From the NCBI GenBank assembly GCA_947683425.1, contig CANTUQ010000077.1:4639459-4703458 (forward strand): a DNA stretch of 64,000 nucleotides, read 5' to 3'. The stretch is from Excoecaria cochinchinensis (Eukaryota; Streptophyta; Magnoliopsida; Malpighiales; Euphorbiaceae). The position numbers and the translations under genes were made by a program. How positions within the stretch are numbered: position 1 is the stretch's first letter; each line of letters begins with the position of its first letter. Below, in pieces: positions 11,063-22,608 of the stretch. Under the pieces are notes generated by a model. It saw only the letters and a program-made list of their open reading frames with translations. It was not told where the DNA came from and searched no databases.

Positions 11063-12694
11063 CTAAACATTTCGAGGCGCTTTCCAATCAACTATCGCCT
11101 CAATCTTGTCTGGATCTACCTGAATACCTCTAGCTGAAACAATGTGACCCAAGAATGATACTTCTCGAAGCCAGAAATCACACTTGCTAAGCTTAGCAAA
11201 CAACTCATGCTCTCTCAACATCTGCAGAACTAATCGGAGATGCTCCTCATGCTCACTCTCATCCTTGGAATACACCAAGATGTCATCAATGAACACTACT
11301 ACAAATCGATCTAAGTATGGCCTAAACACACGGTTCATCAGATCCATAAAAGCCGCTGGAGCATTTGTCAAACCAAACGGCATCACAAGAAACTCATAGT
11401 GGCCATATCTAGTCCGAAATGCAGTCTTAACCACATCCGCATCCTGAACTCGAAGCTGGTAGTACCCTAATCGAAGATCTATCTTGGAGAAGACACCCGC
11501 ACCTCGAAGCTGATCAAATAAATCCTCAATCCTAGGCAACGGATACTTGTTTTTCACTGTAACTTTATTAATCTGCCGGTAGTCAATACACATCCGTAGG
11601 GATCCATCTTTCTTCTTGACAAAAAGAACTGGAGCTCCCCAAGGAGATATGCTAGGTCTAATAAACCCCTTATCCAATAACTCTTGTAACTGAGATTTAA
11701 GTTCCCTCAACTCTACAGGAGCCATCCGATAAGGTGCTCTCGAAATAGGTGCAGTACCTGGCATAATCTCAATGGACAACTCAACCTCTCTCTCAGGAGG
11801 CAACCCAGGGAACTCCCTCGGGAACACATCACTAAACTCCCGCACTACAGGAATGTCCTCAATCTGAACCTGATCCCTCTTGGAATCTAACACAACTGCT
11901 AGAAAAGCCTCACAACCTTTTCTGATAAATCTCTTAGCTTGCATCGCAGAAATCACATTATTCACAGAACTAGCACCCAAACCTTTCAAAAACACGAGAG
12001 ACTGACTTCTATCCCGGAGTGCAACTGTCTTCCTATGGCAATCAACTACAGCCCGATGCTTACCCAACCAGTCCATACCCAGAATCAGATCAAACTCTCT
12101 GAAAGGTAACTCAATCAAATCCGCTGGAAGCACAGCTCCCTCAACAATCAGAGGACAACTCCTAAAGACTCTACTCACACTGACACTATGCCCTAATGGA
12201 CTGGTCACACAAATCTCATAATCTAACTGATCAACAGAATGCAATTTATCAACAATTTTATCCGTGCACAAATATGAGTGTGTGGAACCAGGATCAATTA
12301 GAGCATATAACTCAGTGTCATGGAGTAGGAACTTACCAGCAATAACATCAGGTGCATCCTGCTCATCTCTGGCTCTCATAGCATAAGCTCTAACGGCACC
12401 CTGAGGAGGACGCTCAACAGTCTCAGAAGCAGCTCCATCTCTATGTCGACCACCTCTACCTCTACCTCGGCCTCTACCACGGGTAGCCTGAGAAGCATTC
12501 GAACCAACCCTACTAGCTCCTCCCTGAGGTCCTGAATCCTCAATCGACTGGGGACAACTAGCCACATGGTGCTCAGTGCTCCCACATCTAAAACATCCCC
12601 CAGTGAGCCACCTACACTCACCCCGGTGAGCCTTGCTGCAATTCTCACAAATAGGTATGGCATAATATTTACCTCCCCTACCAGAACCTGACAC
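11063..12694 (-). pseudogene. Element H gag zinc knuckle, protease and RT
   Basis: A 543-residue open segment starts with a Gag basic tail and the CCHC knuckle CFRCGSTEHHVASC. The protease follows, with ALIDPGSTHSYLC and LILGMDWLGKH. RT then runs from the fingers (PWGAPVLFVKKKDGS) through FSKIDLRLGYYQL and the catalytic FIDDILVYSK to DPDKIEAIVDWK. It ends at an in-frame TAG (11063-11065), after which the same frame continues. At its start it is one base out of frame with the upstream gag segment because of a 16-bp tandem duplication (see 12768-13574). Confidence 0.92.
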
Positions 12695-12767
12695 AGCTGC
12701 ATAACCCTGTCTTCTGCCTCTAGAAGCCGAACCAGAAGATAATTCGTCCTGTGGGTTCCTAGATCTC

Positions 12768-13574
12768 TTACCCGATGAAGATCCTCCACGAGAAGAGTTC
12801 CTCCTCTGAGCTCTCTCTCCTCTGAGCTCTCTCTCTCAAGACAGTCTCTGATAACTCAGCTCTCACAGCAGCCTCTACAATCTGATAATAACTGACCCCA
12901 GGTATGCACATCAGAGAAATCAAAGCAATCTTCAAAGACTCATTTAACCCCGCTTCGAAATGCTTACATCTAAAGTCATCAGTCATAACTCCACGTGGGG
13001 CATAGCGAGATAACCTATTGAACTCTTTCTCATAATCTGCTACAGACATAGCCCTCTGTCTCAAACTCAAAAACTGTGCCCATCTCGCATCTCTATAAGT
13101 CTGAGTGATGTACTTCTTTGTGAACTCACCCTCAAAGAACTCCCAGGTAATCGGATCCGGTAGCTAAGGATGCCTGCAAACCAATTCCCACCACTCAAAT
13201 GCAGACCCTTGCAGAAGAACTAGTGCACACTCTACCTGCTGATCAAGAGGACACCGAATCTCTCTCAAGGCACGCTTTACTTTATCTAACCATCTCTCAG
13301 TGATCTCAGACTCATTCAAACCAGTGCAATAGAAATCCTCAACTCCTGCCCTTCTCAAATTCTCCATAGGTGCTCTAGGAGCGGTCACTCTCTCCAAAAC
13401 CCTAGCCATATCCTGATGCAGTCTGAACATAGCCTCAAAGGGCATGGCTGCGGCCTCGAGCTGGACCCTAGCATGCTGAGCCGACACAGTAACAGAAACA
13501 GACGGATCCACAACTGGAGGATTCACACTCTCGGCGGATTCCTCAAGTGATCCACGAACAGAATTAGAAGCCAT
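12768..13574 (-). pseudogene. Element H gag, N-terminal and capsid part
   Basis: It starts at ATG 13574 with MASNSVRGSLEESAES and contains the retrotransposon Gag pattern MENLRRAGVEDFYCTGLNESEITERWLDK..., followed by FKCKHFEAGL-like capsid sequence. An in-frame TAG at about 13164-13166 breaks it once. Near 12800-12836 a 16-base unit (complement of CCTCTGAGCTCTCTCT) is present twice in tandem. Since 16 is not a multiple of three, this shifts the frame by one and explains the offset from the next segment. Gag would form the virus-like particle. Confidence 0.85.
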
Positions 13575-13679
13575 CTAAACAAAAAAGAAACAACCGCATC
13601 AGCCAACAAAGATCTAGACACATACACATCTAAGAAACTCAAAACAATCACAACAACACCCAGAAATGCCTAAACCTAT

Positions 13680-13691
13680 GCTCTGATACCA
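13680..13691 (-). other. Element H primer binding site (initiator Met tRNA)
   Basis: On the - strand TGGTATCAGAGC lies just inside the 5' LTR. This sequence is complementary to the 3' end of plant initiator tRNA-Met, the usual primer of chromoviruses and copia elements. Confidence 0.88.
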
Positions 13692-13696
13692 CTAAC

Positions 13697-16209
13697 TATA
13701 ACACCCCCTTCCCATACGTAGGCGATCCCATTCGATAAGGAGTGAGATAACGCATGAGTCAAGGTGTCACCAAACAACATCCAAGCAAAACATACATTCA
13801 TTCATAACATACAATCAGAAATATAGAATAATTAAAAACTTTACATGCAGAAAGCAAAAGCTGATCATGCATTACTATAATAAACTATTACAATAATGAT
13901 CTGATCAACTAGCTGAAACAAAATAATATTACAGGTCCAAAATATAATTACAAAACCGGAAGCTGATACATGAGAGTTCTATACAAAATGAATCATCAAT
14001 TATACAAAAGTAGCCCTACACTAAAAACTTCCTGTGTTGGCTTGATGACGGCTACTCTCGAATCAAACTCCTTCCGCACCTGCACGGGTAAAAACACCGT
14101 GCTAAGCGATAAACGCTTAGTGGGGAAACACACATAAACAATGGACGGCCATTCACAATGGTCATCAAGGCAAATCACATTCACAAGGACAATATGCAAA
14201 GGCTAAGCATAATCCATATAAACATGCTCATATAATAAAGCCATACAATCAATATTTCACACTCACATTCATTCAGAAATAATCCGATATACATTACATT
14301 GCTATACTCCTTCAGATAATCCATTTATAGCCAAATTAGATCAAAGCAGTTCAATTAAACATTTAAAGAATACCTGCTGACTCTAGGTAGTGGATAACGA
14401 GTGTACAGACAGTACTTTCCGAGTACGAGCCGATTACAGACAGTACCTTACGGGTACGAATCGATTAAACCATTATACTTTTACTTTCACAGATATTTTC
14501 AAAAGGGACCTTAAACAAGATCCAATACAGAAAAGGGTTCGCAAGGAACCAAACAGGGACCTGATCGGGGTCCAAACAGAACTATGGGCTGCAGCTAACA
14601 GACTCTATTAGGCATGCCTAACTATCCACTTACTTGACTCTAGTAGGCTATGCGTCACTCAAATCAAATAACAGAATATCGTGTACAAACATCAGAAAAA
14701 TCATGGTATTACGCATGTCAAAGCATTTAAAAGTATGACATACACCACACAGCAGTAAAGTCCATTCAGAAGAAATACCAAATTCATTTCTGAGTTAAAA
14801 ACTAGGAAATTTCGGAAAAATGGACTGAACGGAGAAACGGGTGAGGTTGGCTGGTCACGAGGCGTGACTGGCCTCCTCACCAGGCAGGCCACGAGACGCG
14901 ACTGAGGGTCACGCCTCGTGACTTGCTTGTCCCTCGCAGATCACGTTGCGTGATCTCCCAGATCACGCAACGGCTCTCGCTGGTCACGCGACGTGACTGA
15001 GGGTCACGTCTCGTGACTGGCTCCTTCTTCAGCTGGTCGTGCGACTGGCCTTCTCTCAGGCTGGTCACGAGACATGACGGGGAGTCACGTCTCGTGACTG
15101 GCCTCATTTAAGTTGGTCACGAGTTGTGGCAGACAGCCACAACTCGTGACTGGCCTGAGACTGGCAGGTCACGAGTCGTGACCTGAGGTCACGTCTCGTG
15201 ACTTGTCTCCCTTCTTGGCTAGTCACGCGACACGATCTGGAGAACGGGATTTTTGACAGTATCGATTTCCAAATTTTTCCCAGAACACAAAAATCAATTC
15301 AAATTTGATTCAAAACAAATAAAACCTGCTCTTACCTTCCAGAATTCATCTCAAACAATATAGGCAACATTTATACAACTCAATTCAACATTTAAATATT
15401 AAATCAATTCAAGAATAATAACATTCAAATTTCTCAAGAACAAGAACCCTAGAAAATTTGACAGTAACTTAAAATCACACAAATCACAATCAATTGTTCC
15501 CAAACCTGGAATCTAAGCTTCTAACACTTAGTCCCACTGCTCCCAGCAACCTCCTTGCCTTTGGGATCGCGTGGAGCCTCAGCTAAACACAAATATTCCA
15601 CATGCAAAACCCTAAGTTAAACTTAAGCTCAAGGAAGAAGAAGAAGATGAAGTAAATGGAAAGAAAGCTAAGGAAATGCAGTGACTTACCAACAAGAGAT
15701 GCAAAGAGAGATTAACTCCACCAATTCTAACTTGAATCCACACCACAATGCTTAGAGTAAAGAAAATGCAGAAGAAGAAGAAGAGGGTGATGAGAAGAAA
15801 AGAAAGAAACGTAAATCTGAATTTCCTTTCTTTCATTCCCTTTTCTTTTTCCTTCTTTGCCCTAAGTATGTGTCCAATTCTAATTGGTGAAGCTAACCAC
15901 TCACACCCGAACTAACATGCATTACACACACCCAAAGTAATCTCACTTAAATGTACCCAACAATGGTATGAGGAAATGTACACAAACATGTCCCAACTTA
16001 AAACACCCTAATATGGTATGCTCAAGTGCACACAATTATTTCTCAATTAATTAACACACTAATGCCATGTATGCACCCACATACTAACAAAACCCCAAAA
16101 ACATACATTTTACTAAAATACCCTTATGAAATGCCGAACACATGCGAATGCTTACACATACAGACAGACAGACAGGCTCATTCTATCAGGGGGCAAACGG
16201 GGTGTGACA
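13697..16209 (-). repeat. Element H 5' LTR
   Basis: 2513 bp, the same length as the 3' LTR and colinear throughout. It carries the hairpin module (14083-14166), the palindrome TTAGGCATGCCTAA (14608-14621) and the palindrome array (14846-15236). Its inner end reads TATAACACC on the + strand, a one-base change from the expected TG/CA border. Confidence 0.92.
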
Positions 16210-16212
16210 ACA

Positions 16213-16225
16213 GTTGCCCCCAATT
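16213..16225 (-). other. Element G polypurine tract
   Basis: On the - strand AATTGGGGGCAAC runs up to G's 3' LTR start TGTAGACAC; the junction is now split by element H. The TSD of H (ACAGT) overlaps both the LTR end and the tract. Confidence 0.8.
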
Positions 16226-16318
16226 TTTGGGAAACTGGTGCCTAGATGAGCCAAAATTCGGAGAAGAAAGGAAAGAGATGCATACCTGAGGCAGTCCTTA
16301 CCTTTTCGTCGGGGAAGT

Positions 16319-16682
16319 GGCGATGCGTCGAGTCGGTTCCGGACTTACAAAACGCGAGGTTTGCCCTCCTGAGCTGCACCGAGTCTACTCCAGACTATAC
16401 AAAGTGCGATCACTGCTCTCCTGAGCTGCACCGAGTCTTCTCCAGACTTTACAAAGTGCAATCACTGCTCTCCTGAGCTGCACCGAGTCTTCTCCAGACT
16501 TTACAAAGTGCGATCATGGCTCTCCTGAGCAGCACCGAGTCTTCTTCGGACTTTACAAAGTGCGATCATTGCTCTCCTGAGCTGCACCGAGTCTTCTCTA
16601 GACTTTACAAAGTGCGATCATTGCTCTCCTGAGCTGCACCGAGTCTTCTCTAGACTTTACAAAGTGCGATCATTGCTCTCCC
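16319..16682. repeat. 52-bp tandem repeat array in element G 3' untranslated region
   Basis: About seven units with an exact 52-bp period: GAGCTGCACC starts at 16371, 16423, 16475, 16527 (variant), 16579 and 16631, plus a degenerate first unit. Each unit contains CTGCACCGAGTCTTCTCCAG and ACTTTACAAAGTGCGATCA. Tandem repeats between pol and the 3' LTR are a known feature of Tat-lineage elements and can seed satellites. Confidence 0.9.
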
Positions 16683-17193
16683 AACACGGGCGTCCTTCTG
16701 GACTGTTCTTCTTCTTGAATAAGTGTCATTCTAGACTGCTCTTCTGAGTGGGGCGTTCTTCTGAACTGGGTGTTTCAATTTGGTGGCTTCATCATGCCCC
16801 CAAAGTACAATTCTGATCTTTTGATTTCATGTGATTTCGAAGGACATGATGTTTGATCTGTTTATTCTTCCTTTTGACTGTTGGTCAATTTTGAATTGGT
16901 GTAAAACCACGCTCCTATATTACAAGAGATTCTAGTTAATTCTCGCGCCAATTAATTTAACTGTAGATTGGTGAACATTTTTTTTATTATTTATCATCCT
17001 TTTTATCACATGATTAATTATCCCTTTTTCTTCTTCTTTTTCTTTTCTCAAAAAAGTTAAGTCACGAAGAAATAACATGCAAATTTAATAGGCTAGCCAT
17101 AAATGTATTTCCACTAAAAGGTTAATTTTTGTACAATGTAATGTAAACATGATAATACAAAATACAAAAATAATATCATGACTCCCTGAAGGG
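16683..17193. other. Non-coding stretch of element G
   Basis: It starts with degraded repeat-like sequence (TTCTGGACTG variants) and then a T-rich tract at about 16975-17055. I see no gene or other feature here. Confidence 0.5.
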
Positions 17194-19237
17194 CTATAGG
17201 GGTGGATAGTCTGAAAGCTCCTCCTCCGGATCATCATCATCATTTGACATATGGACTGTCTGAGACCGAGATGAAGAGGCAGAGCGTCCCGCATCTGGAG
17301 CAAATGGCTGACCGGGAGGGGCTGGTGGTCCGGCCGCTGTGTAGCTGAAGCTCTGGCCTGTCGCTGGTATCTAGGAGGTACTTCCACTGGTACAGATAAT
17401 GGCTGCGCTCTCGCTGGGTCCTGCTGCTGGAACTAGACCTGAGCAAACCCATCTAGGAAAGGCTGTGCACACACCGTTATGAACTGCAGCATATCAGTGA
17501 CAACTCCCCCTAATTCTTTGAAAGCGTCGCCCAGGCGGAGGGTCTGATCTGCGGAGGTAGTCCCCATACTCTTCAGCCTATCCTTAGTACGCTCTCTGAA
17601 CTCCCGAAGGGACTGGGCAACGGGAGGTATGGCACCCTCCAGAACCTGAATCCTGAATCTGAGAGCCTCAACCAACTCATCCACCATCTGTAAGGATTCA
17701 TCCATCCTCTGGGCTACCCCATCCTGGGAGGTCCTCATCTCCCGCCTTAGCTGGGCCACGAACCTCTCCTGGTCCTGCCTCAAAAAGTCAATAAGCCTTC
17801 CATGCTCTTGAATAATACTCTGCTGCTGATCCAGCCGCTCTAATATGACTCTATCCCGCTCCCCGAGGTGGCCAAGAAGGGCCCTATTTCTCTCCTCCTG
17901 CCTGTGCTCAAAGGATGTGAACATAGAAGTCAATAGTACAGCAAAATCTGGCTGTGCTGGGAAAGCTGATGATGAGGACAGAGGGGGAGCTGACTCTTGT
18001 GTCGGCACTGGTGGTGGAGCTGTAGAAGTAGATGCCCCCGGATCCCCTACTCTAGCATATGGACTAAACCTCTCCTGAGCCCGGGGAGCTGTCCGATGTA
18101 CTCTCGATGGTGGAGGTGGAGTAGGACTCTGTACTCTCTGCACCGGGGGGGGGGACCAAATATCTCATTGAGGGTAAACTCCATCCCCATGTAGGAAGGT
18201 GTAGAAGGATGCTCCTCCTCGTGCTGTGGCTGCGAAGGCTGACCCTCCTGGTGCTCTAGATGCCGAGGAAACTGGTCCTCCTGATGCTGCTGAGGCTCGG
18301 GAGGCTGGTCCTCCTGGTGCTGCTGGGGCTCAGGAGGCTGCTCCTGCACTGGCTCTAGCGAGGGCAAGCTGAATGCGCGTCTGGTCTCATGCACAGTACA
18401 AAGCCTGTATGCCTCTAGCTGGCCCGGTATCGGTACTATCATAGCCATGGTGATAGCTGCCGGAGCATCCACGTAAATGCTCTCATCCAAAGCACGCCCC
18501 AGGATGTCTGGACGAACTCCCAAACTCAGAAGCAATCTGGTAATAACCCCCCCAACATACACTACAGGGTCTGTCCCCCTAGATACCCTCACTAGGTTGA
18601 CCAATATTTCATGGCTGATGTTAAGTCTCTAGCCTGCCACTATGGCCCACAAGCTCCAAATCTCTGCGGCATTGAGAGATCCTGGGTTACCAGCTCGTCC
18701 TAAATATGAGCTGGATAAAACTCGGTGAACATATCGCAGGGCCTGAGATGAAAGTACTGTGCTCTTCGTCGTATCATGATCATACGGCACTCCCGGCAGG
18801 GCGATAGCTGCCCAATGCTGGAGTCTAACTGATCTCTGGGGCGCTATGACCTCCTGCCCGAACGGAAGCCCCATAGCCTCTGTAAACCGCTGACGGGTAA
18901 TGCTATAGTGATGGCCCTTAATCCAAAACTGTACGACACCCTCCTCCATGTCAGATCTCTGATATCCCCCGTACTGTAATGTGGCAAAAAACTGCCGTAG
19001 TATCTCCGAGTGAGTCTGGAAGGCAGGCGTCAAAAACTCCTTCCATCCCACGCCTGATATCAGAATGTCAACCTCATCTGCCATCTCCAGAGCCTCAAGG
19101 AATGGTCGAGAAATGAAGCGGCTAGCTCGGAACTATACCTGAGCCAGCGCTTCATATCTCTGTCTGGCCTCGGCATTCATCCAAGCTGGGGCCTGAGGCT
19201 CGGGCTGATCATGCGGAGCATATCGTTGCGGTGGCAT
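17194..19237 (-). pseudogene. Sense extra ORF of element G (plant-transposon/Athila ORF1-like)
   Basis: The coding direction is the same as gag-pol, and the ORF lies between integrase and the 3' LTR. The start is ATG 19237, one base after a good splice acceptor (TTATTTGCAG). The N-terminal part (to about 18400) has FWIKGHHYSITRQRFTEAMG and later VVYVGGVITRLLLSLGV. This resembles the domain of putative plant transposon proteins and Athila ORF1; that assignment rests on pattern only. A Pro/Gln repeat region follows (units like PPEPQQHQEDQ, 18220-18340), then a charged, probably coiled-coil segment at 17560-17850, and in the third frame an acidic end (NDDDDPEEELSDYPPL). Breaks: TAG 19133-19135, stop 18629-18631, a frameshift at a run of Gs near 18149, stop 17433-17435, and one more frameshift near 17300. 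Function unknown. Confidence 0.65.
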
Positions 19238-20694
19238 CCTGCAAATAAGGTAAATAGTTAGCTTGACTTCGTAGACATAAATGGACCTTATTTAGGCAAT
19301 GATAAAAATTTAGGCGGCATTCGGACTGGATATGTCACACCCCAATTACCCCCTAGTAGTATAAATCATGCATATGTGTACATTTGTATGTATTTTGGTA
19401 TATAACAAGGGTATTTTGGGTATAGTGCATGTTATAAGGGTTATTTTAATAAGTGGGTGCACATATATTAGTAGGGTGTGAATTAGTTGGGAAATACTTA
19501 TGTGTGCATGCATATACCATAGTAGGATGTGAGTAAGGGAGTAGTGTTTGTGTGTGGTGAGTGTAGCATAGTAGAGGGAATCTAAGTGAGATATTATTGT
19601 GTGAGGATACTCATACCTATGTAGAGTGCATTATTAGGGTGTTTTATTGGATGTTTTACTCACACACTAGTAGGGTGTGTTATGTGAGAATGTGTTGAGT
19701 GTGTGTAAGAGTATAATTGTTGGGTGTGAGTGATTGGTTTGCACCAATGAGGAGTTGACATGTGGGAAAGGGTAGGAAAAGAGAGTGAAGTGGAGAGGGA
19801 TGTGTATGTATTCCCGTAAACTTAATTCTTCATCCTATTCTTCATTTCCTTCATCTTCTTCTTCACCTTGTTCATCCTTTTCTTCTTCAATTTCTTCACA
19901 TCTAAAAATCCTAGCTTAAATCTAAGAAATTGTGGGTAAAAATCAATAAATCTTGCATTAATTTAGTAAGATCAACTCCTAATTTTATCTTAATTATCCA
20001 ATTTCTTTTATTTTTGTTGGATTTTAATTTAGGTTATGTGTTTTGTGTATTTTTGGTGAATTGATGATTAGTTGAGCCTCCTCCAAATTCTAAAGGCAAG
20101 GAAAAGGTTGGATCTAGTGGGATCAAGTGAAAAAAATTCAGGTTTGGGATTTTGTTTGGAAATTATTTGTGATTTGTTTGGGAATTTGATTGTTAAATTA
20201 TGTGTTGTGATGGTTTGGATTAAATTTGGTGAATTGATGGTGTCAAATGAGTTGGTTTGAAGCTTGTTGAACTTCAAAGTGCAATTATGTTTTTGAGGGT
20301 CAGATTGACCTTTGGTAATTCTTTTTAGTATAAGTTGAGTTTTACAACTCCAAAATACATGATTCCAGTTGGGTTAGAACCAAAACTTCCGTATCTAAAA
20401 CTTTGTAGAAGTAACCATAATTTAATTCGGACTCTACCTATTTTAAAATCGCCCATTACAGTAGCAAAAATCATCAGGTGTGTCTGTGGAACAGGGTAGA
20501 GAAATTTGAGTATATCTCCCCGATTTTCGTTCCAAATGATCTGAAATTTTGTCAATAGAAAGATAACATCTTGAGGATTAATTGTTATGAAGATAAGTTT
20601 GTCTAAAAATGTCATTTAGTAGTTCAAAAATGCATATAGATTCAGTAAATTAATTCTGCTCTGTGTCTAATAATGTTTGGGAACTGGTTGGAAT

Positions 20695-20796
20695 GCACAG
20701 CTGTGCTTTTGGGTAGGACACAGCTGTGTTTTGGCTTTTAGATCGACCATATACAGCAGAGCACAGCTGTGCTTTATAAAAAGAACAGCTGTGTTT
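20695..20796. repeat. Palindrome array, type GCACAGCTGTGC, in LTR I
   Basis: Four palindromes with the core CAGCTG: GCACAGCTGTGC at 20695-20706 and 20761-20772, CACAGCTGTG at 20719-20728, and AACAGCTGTGTT near 20783-20794. Confidence 0.75.
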
Positions 20797-21829
20797 TAAT
20801 AAAATTTGTCCCTCTTCACCAATTCATCCTAGAATCGATCCTACACCTCCGAATTAGCCCCAAAGTGTCTAGAAACGTCTGAAAAATTTAATGTTACTTA
20901 TTTTATAATTAGGTAATGAGGATATATAATTAAATTACCTATGAATTGAATAAATTCTTATAACGAAAAATTAATTAATATGATGATTACCCATGAATTA
21001 AACTATAAGTATAATTTGCTAGATGAATAAATACTCATGACGAGAATTATATAACATGTGTATAATTTATGATTAAGGCATTAAACCTAATATATTATTT
21101 GATTAAATCTAATTTAATTAGGAAGCAAGAACTTGTGATTTGAATATTATGCCTTACATTTTATAATTGTATTTTTGCTATGCTAAATGTTTGCATGCCA
21201 TATTATGCCTTAACCTATGAACTAAATGTGTCATGCTTAAATATAATTTATTTATGTATGTTAAATTCAATGGTTATTCATATTGAACAAATGTGTAACT
21301 CAATGTGAATTGTATTATACATGACCTGCAAGAGTCAGTTTAGTGGATAGTTAGGCATGCCTAATAGAGTCTTTTAGCTGCAGCCTATATGGATGAAGTA
21401 TATGGATGATTTGGATCCTGATCAGATTCCCGATTGGTTCCTCGCGAACCCTATAAGAAAATGTGTTTGAATCCTCGCGATTCTTATTAATATGATGAAT
21501 CTTGTTTAAGGGCCCCTATAAAGGTTTTATAAATATAAAATAAAAATGGTTTTCGATTCGTACCCGTAAGGTATCGCTATACGTCGATTCGTACCCGTAA
21601 GGTATCGCTATGCGTATACTCGTTATCCACTATTATGAGTCAGCAGGATCTTTAATTAATATGTGATTTGTTATGTTACCGTTGATTATACAAAAGTAAT
21701 AATTGAATGAGATAATATGGATATGGATATAAACATGAGATGCTGAATATATGGTTATAAATTGGAGCCTATATGTATACATATGATGACATGAATCATG
21801 TATATGCCATTATGAATGTGATATGCCTT

Positions 21830-21923
21830 GACGACCACTGTGAGTGGCCGTCCATAATATATGTGTTAATCCCCACTAAGCGTTTATCGCTTAGCACGGT
21901 GTGTTTACCCGTGCAGGTAAATA
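21830..21923 (+). other. Conserved three-hairpin module in LTR I
   Basis: The first stem is GACGACCACT/AGTGGCCGTC. Compared with elements H and A, both partners of one base pair have changed (C:G here, T:A there). The second stem is CTAAGCG/CGCTTAG (21886-21904) and the third CACGG/CCGTG, followed by CAGGT. Confidence 0.62.
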
Positions 21924-22240
21924 AGAAGCTTTGCTTAAAGAGAGTCATTGCAGTCCAGCCAACACAGCAAGGTTTAGAGTTTGGAGTTTATTTTATTATG
22001 GTTGATTCTTTTATGTAAAGAACTTTTGATATTGGTTTGGAAAATAGCTTCCGCTGGTGTATTTGTATTTGGGCCTGTAATATTATTACATATATGACGA
22101 GTGATAACATGCGATGTATTATGAAAATTTTTAATTATCCTGTAATTCAGTATACATGTTTATGTATGATTACATTATTTGTATAGTATCTGCTTGGTGA
22201 CACCCCGACTCATACGGGTATGGGTAGGGGGTGTTACAGG

Positions 22241-22428
22241 TTTTGGTATAGCCTAATGGTAGTGGGATTCCATGAATCAAGGTACTTATCCCCAGGTCCT
22301 TGGTTCGAATCTCACGAAAGGCAAAATCGCACAAGGGGGGTGTAAAGTTCTGTGAGTATCGGTTCGGGGCGTCCAGGATGGAGGCTCCCGAGGGAGGGTA
22401 TAAAAGCCGGACCGTTATAATAAAAGGC
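22241..22428 (+). mobile_element. SINE-like unit 1 (tRNA-derived head)
   Basis: The start resembles a tRNA: TAGCCTAATGGTAG fits a pol III box A and GGTTCGAATCTC a box B. The body contains GGTTCGGGGCGTCC and ends near GGGTATAAAAGCCGG and ACCGTTA. Its 3' part runs into a perfect 20-bp palindrome (22419-22438) centred on GGCGCC, which joins it to unit 2 in inverse orientation. No poly(A) or T-rich tail is seen, so the SINE label is tentative. Confidence 0.55.
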
Positions 22429-22608
22429 GCCTTTTATTGTAACGGTCCGGCTTTTATACCCTCCCTCAGGAGCCTCCATCCTGGACGCCCCGAACCGATA
22501 CTCACAGAACTTTACACCCCCCTTGTGTATTTTTGCCTTTCGTGGGATTCGAACCAAGGACCTGGGGATAAGTCCTTTAATTCTTAGAATCCCACTACCA
22601 TTAGGCTA
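22429..22608 (-). mobile_element. SINE-like unit 2, inverted
   Basis: Reverse complement of unit 1 with few differences, including its own box A and box B on the - strand. Units 1 and 2 make an inverted repeat with arms of about 180 bp and almost no loop. Confidence 0.58.

Larger units (their letters stand above)
6446..16209 (-). mobile_element. Element H: structurally complete Tekay-type chromovirus
   Basis: Two 2513-bp LTRs (6446-8958 and 13697-16209) are flanked by the five-base duplication ACAGT (6441-6445 and 16210-16214). Primer site, gag, protease, RT, RNase H, integrase, chromodomain and polypurine tract are all present on the - strand. By eye the LTRs differ at roughly 35-40 positions (about 1.5%). 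The inner terminal dinucleotide of the 5' LTR has mutated (TATAACACC at 13697 against TGTAACACC at 6446). Premature stops and one frameshift make it non-autonomous now. It sits exactly on the junction of G's 3' LTR and polypurine tract. Confidence 0.93.
19333..22238 (+). repeat. Solo LTR I, Tekay-type
   Basis: It starts TGTCACACCCC and ends GGGGGTGTTACA, 2906 bp. There is no internal element sequence, primer site or polypurine tract next to it. The duplication GGATA lies at 19328-19332 and again at 22781-22785, beyond the SINE-like cluster that later inserted at the LTR's right edge. It carries the purine block (20093-20107), palindrome array (20695-20796), palindrome TTAGGCATGCCTAA (21351-21364) and hairpin module (21830-21923). 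Confidence 0.9.

Noticed and set aside
16319..16682. CRISPR-like spaced repeat
   Set aside because: The whole 52-bp unit repeats without variable spacers, the context is a plant retrotransposon, and the period is constant.
22241..22320. Functional tRNA gene
   Set aside because: Box A and box B are present but the spacing and stems do not form a normal cloverleaf, and the unit recurs as part of a longer 170-190 bp repeat.
22300..22587. Two near-identical 80-95 residue frames on opposite strands
   Set aside because: They arise because units 1 and 2 of the SINE-like cluster are inverted copies of each other.
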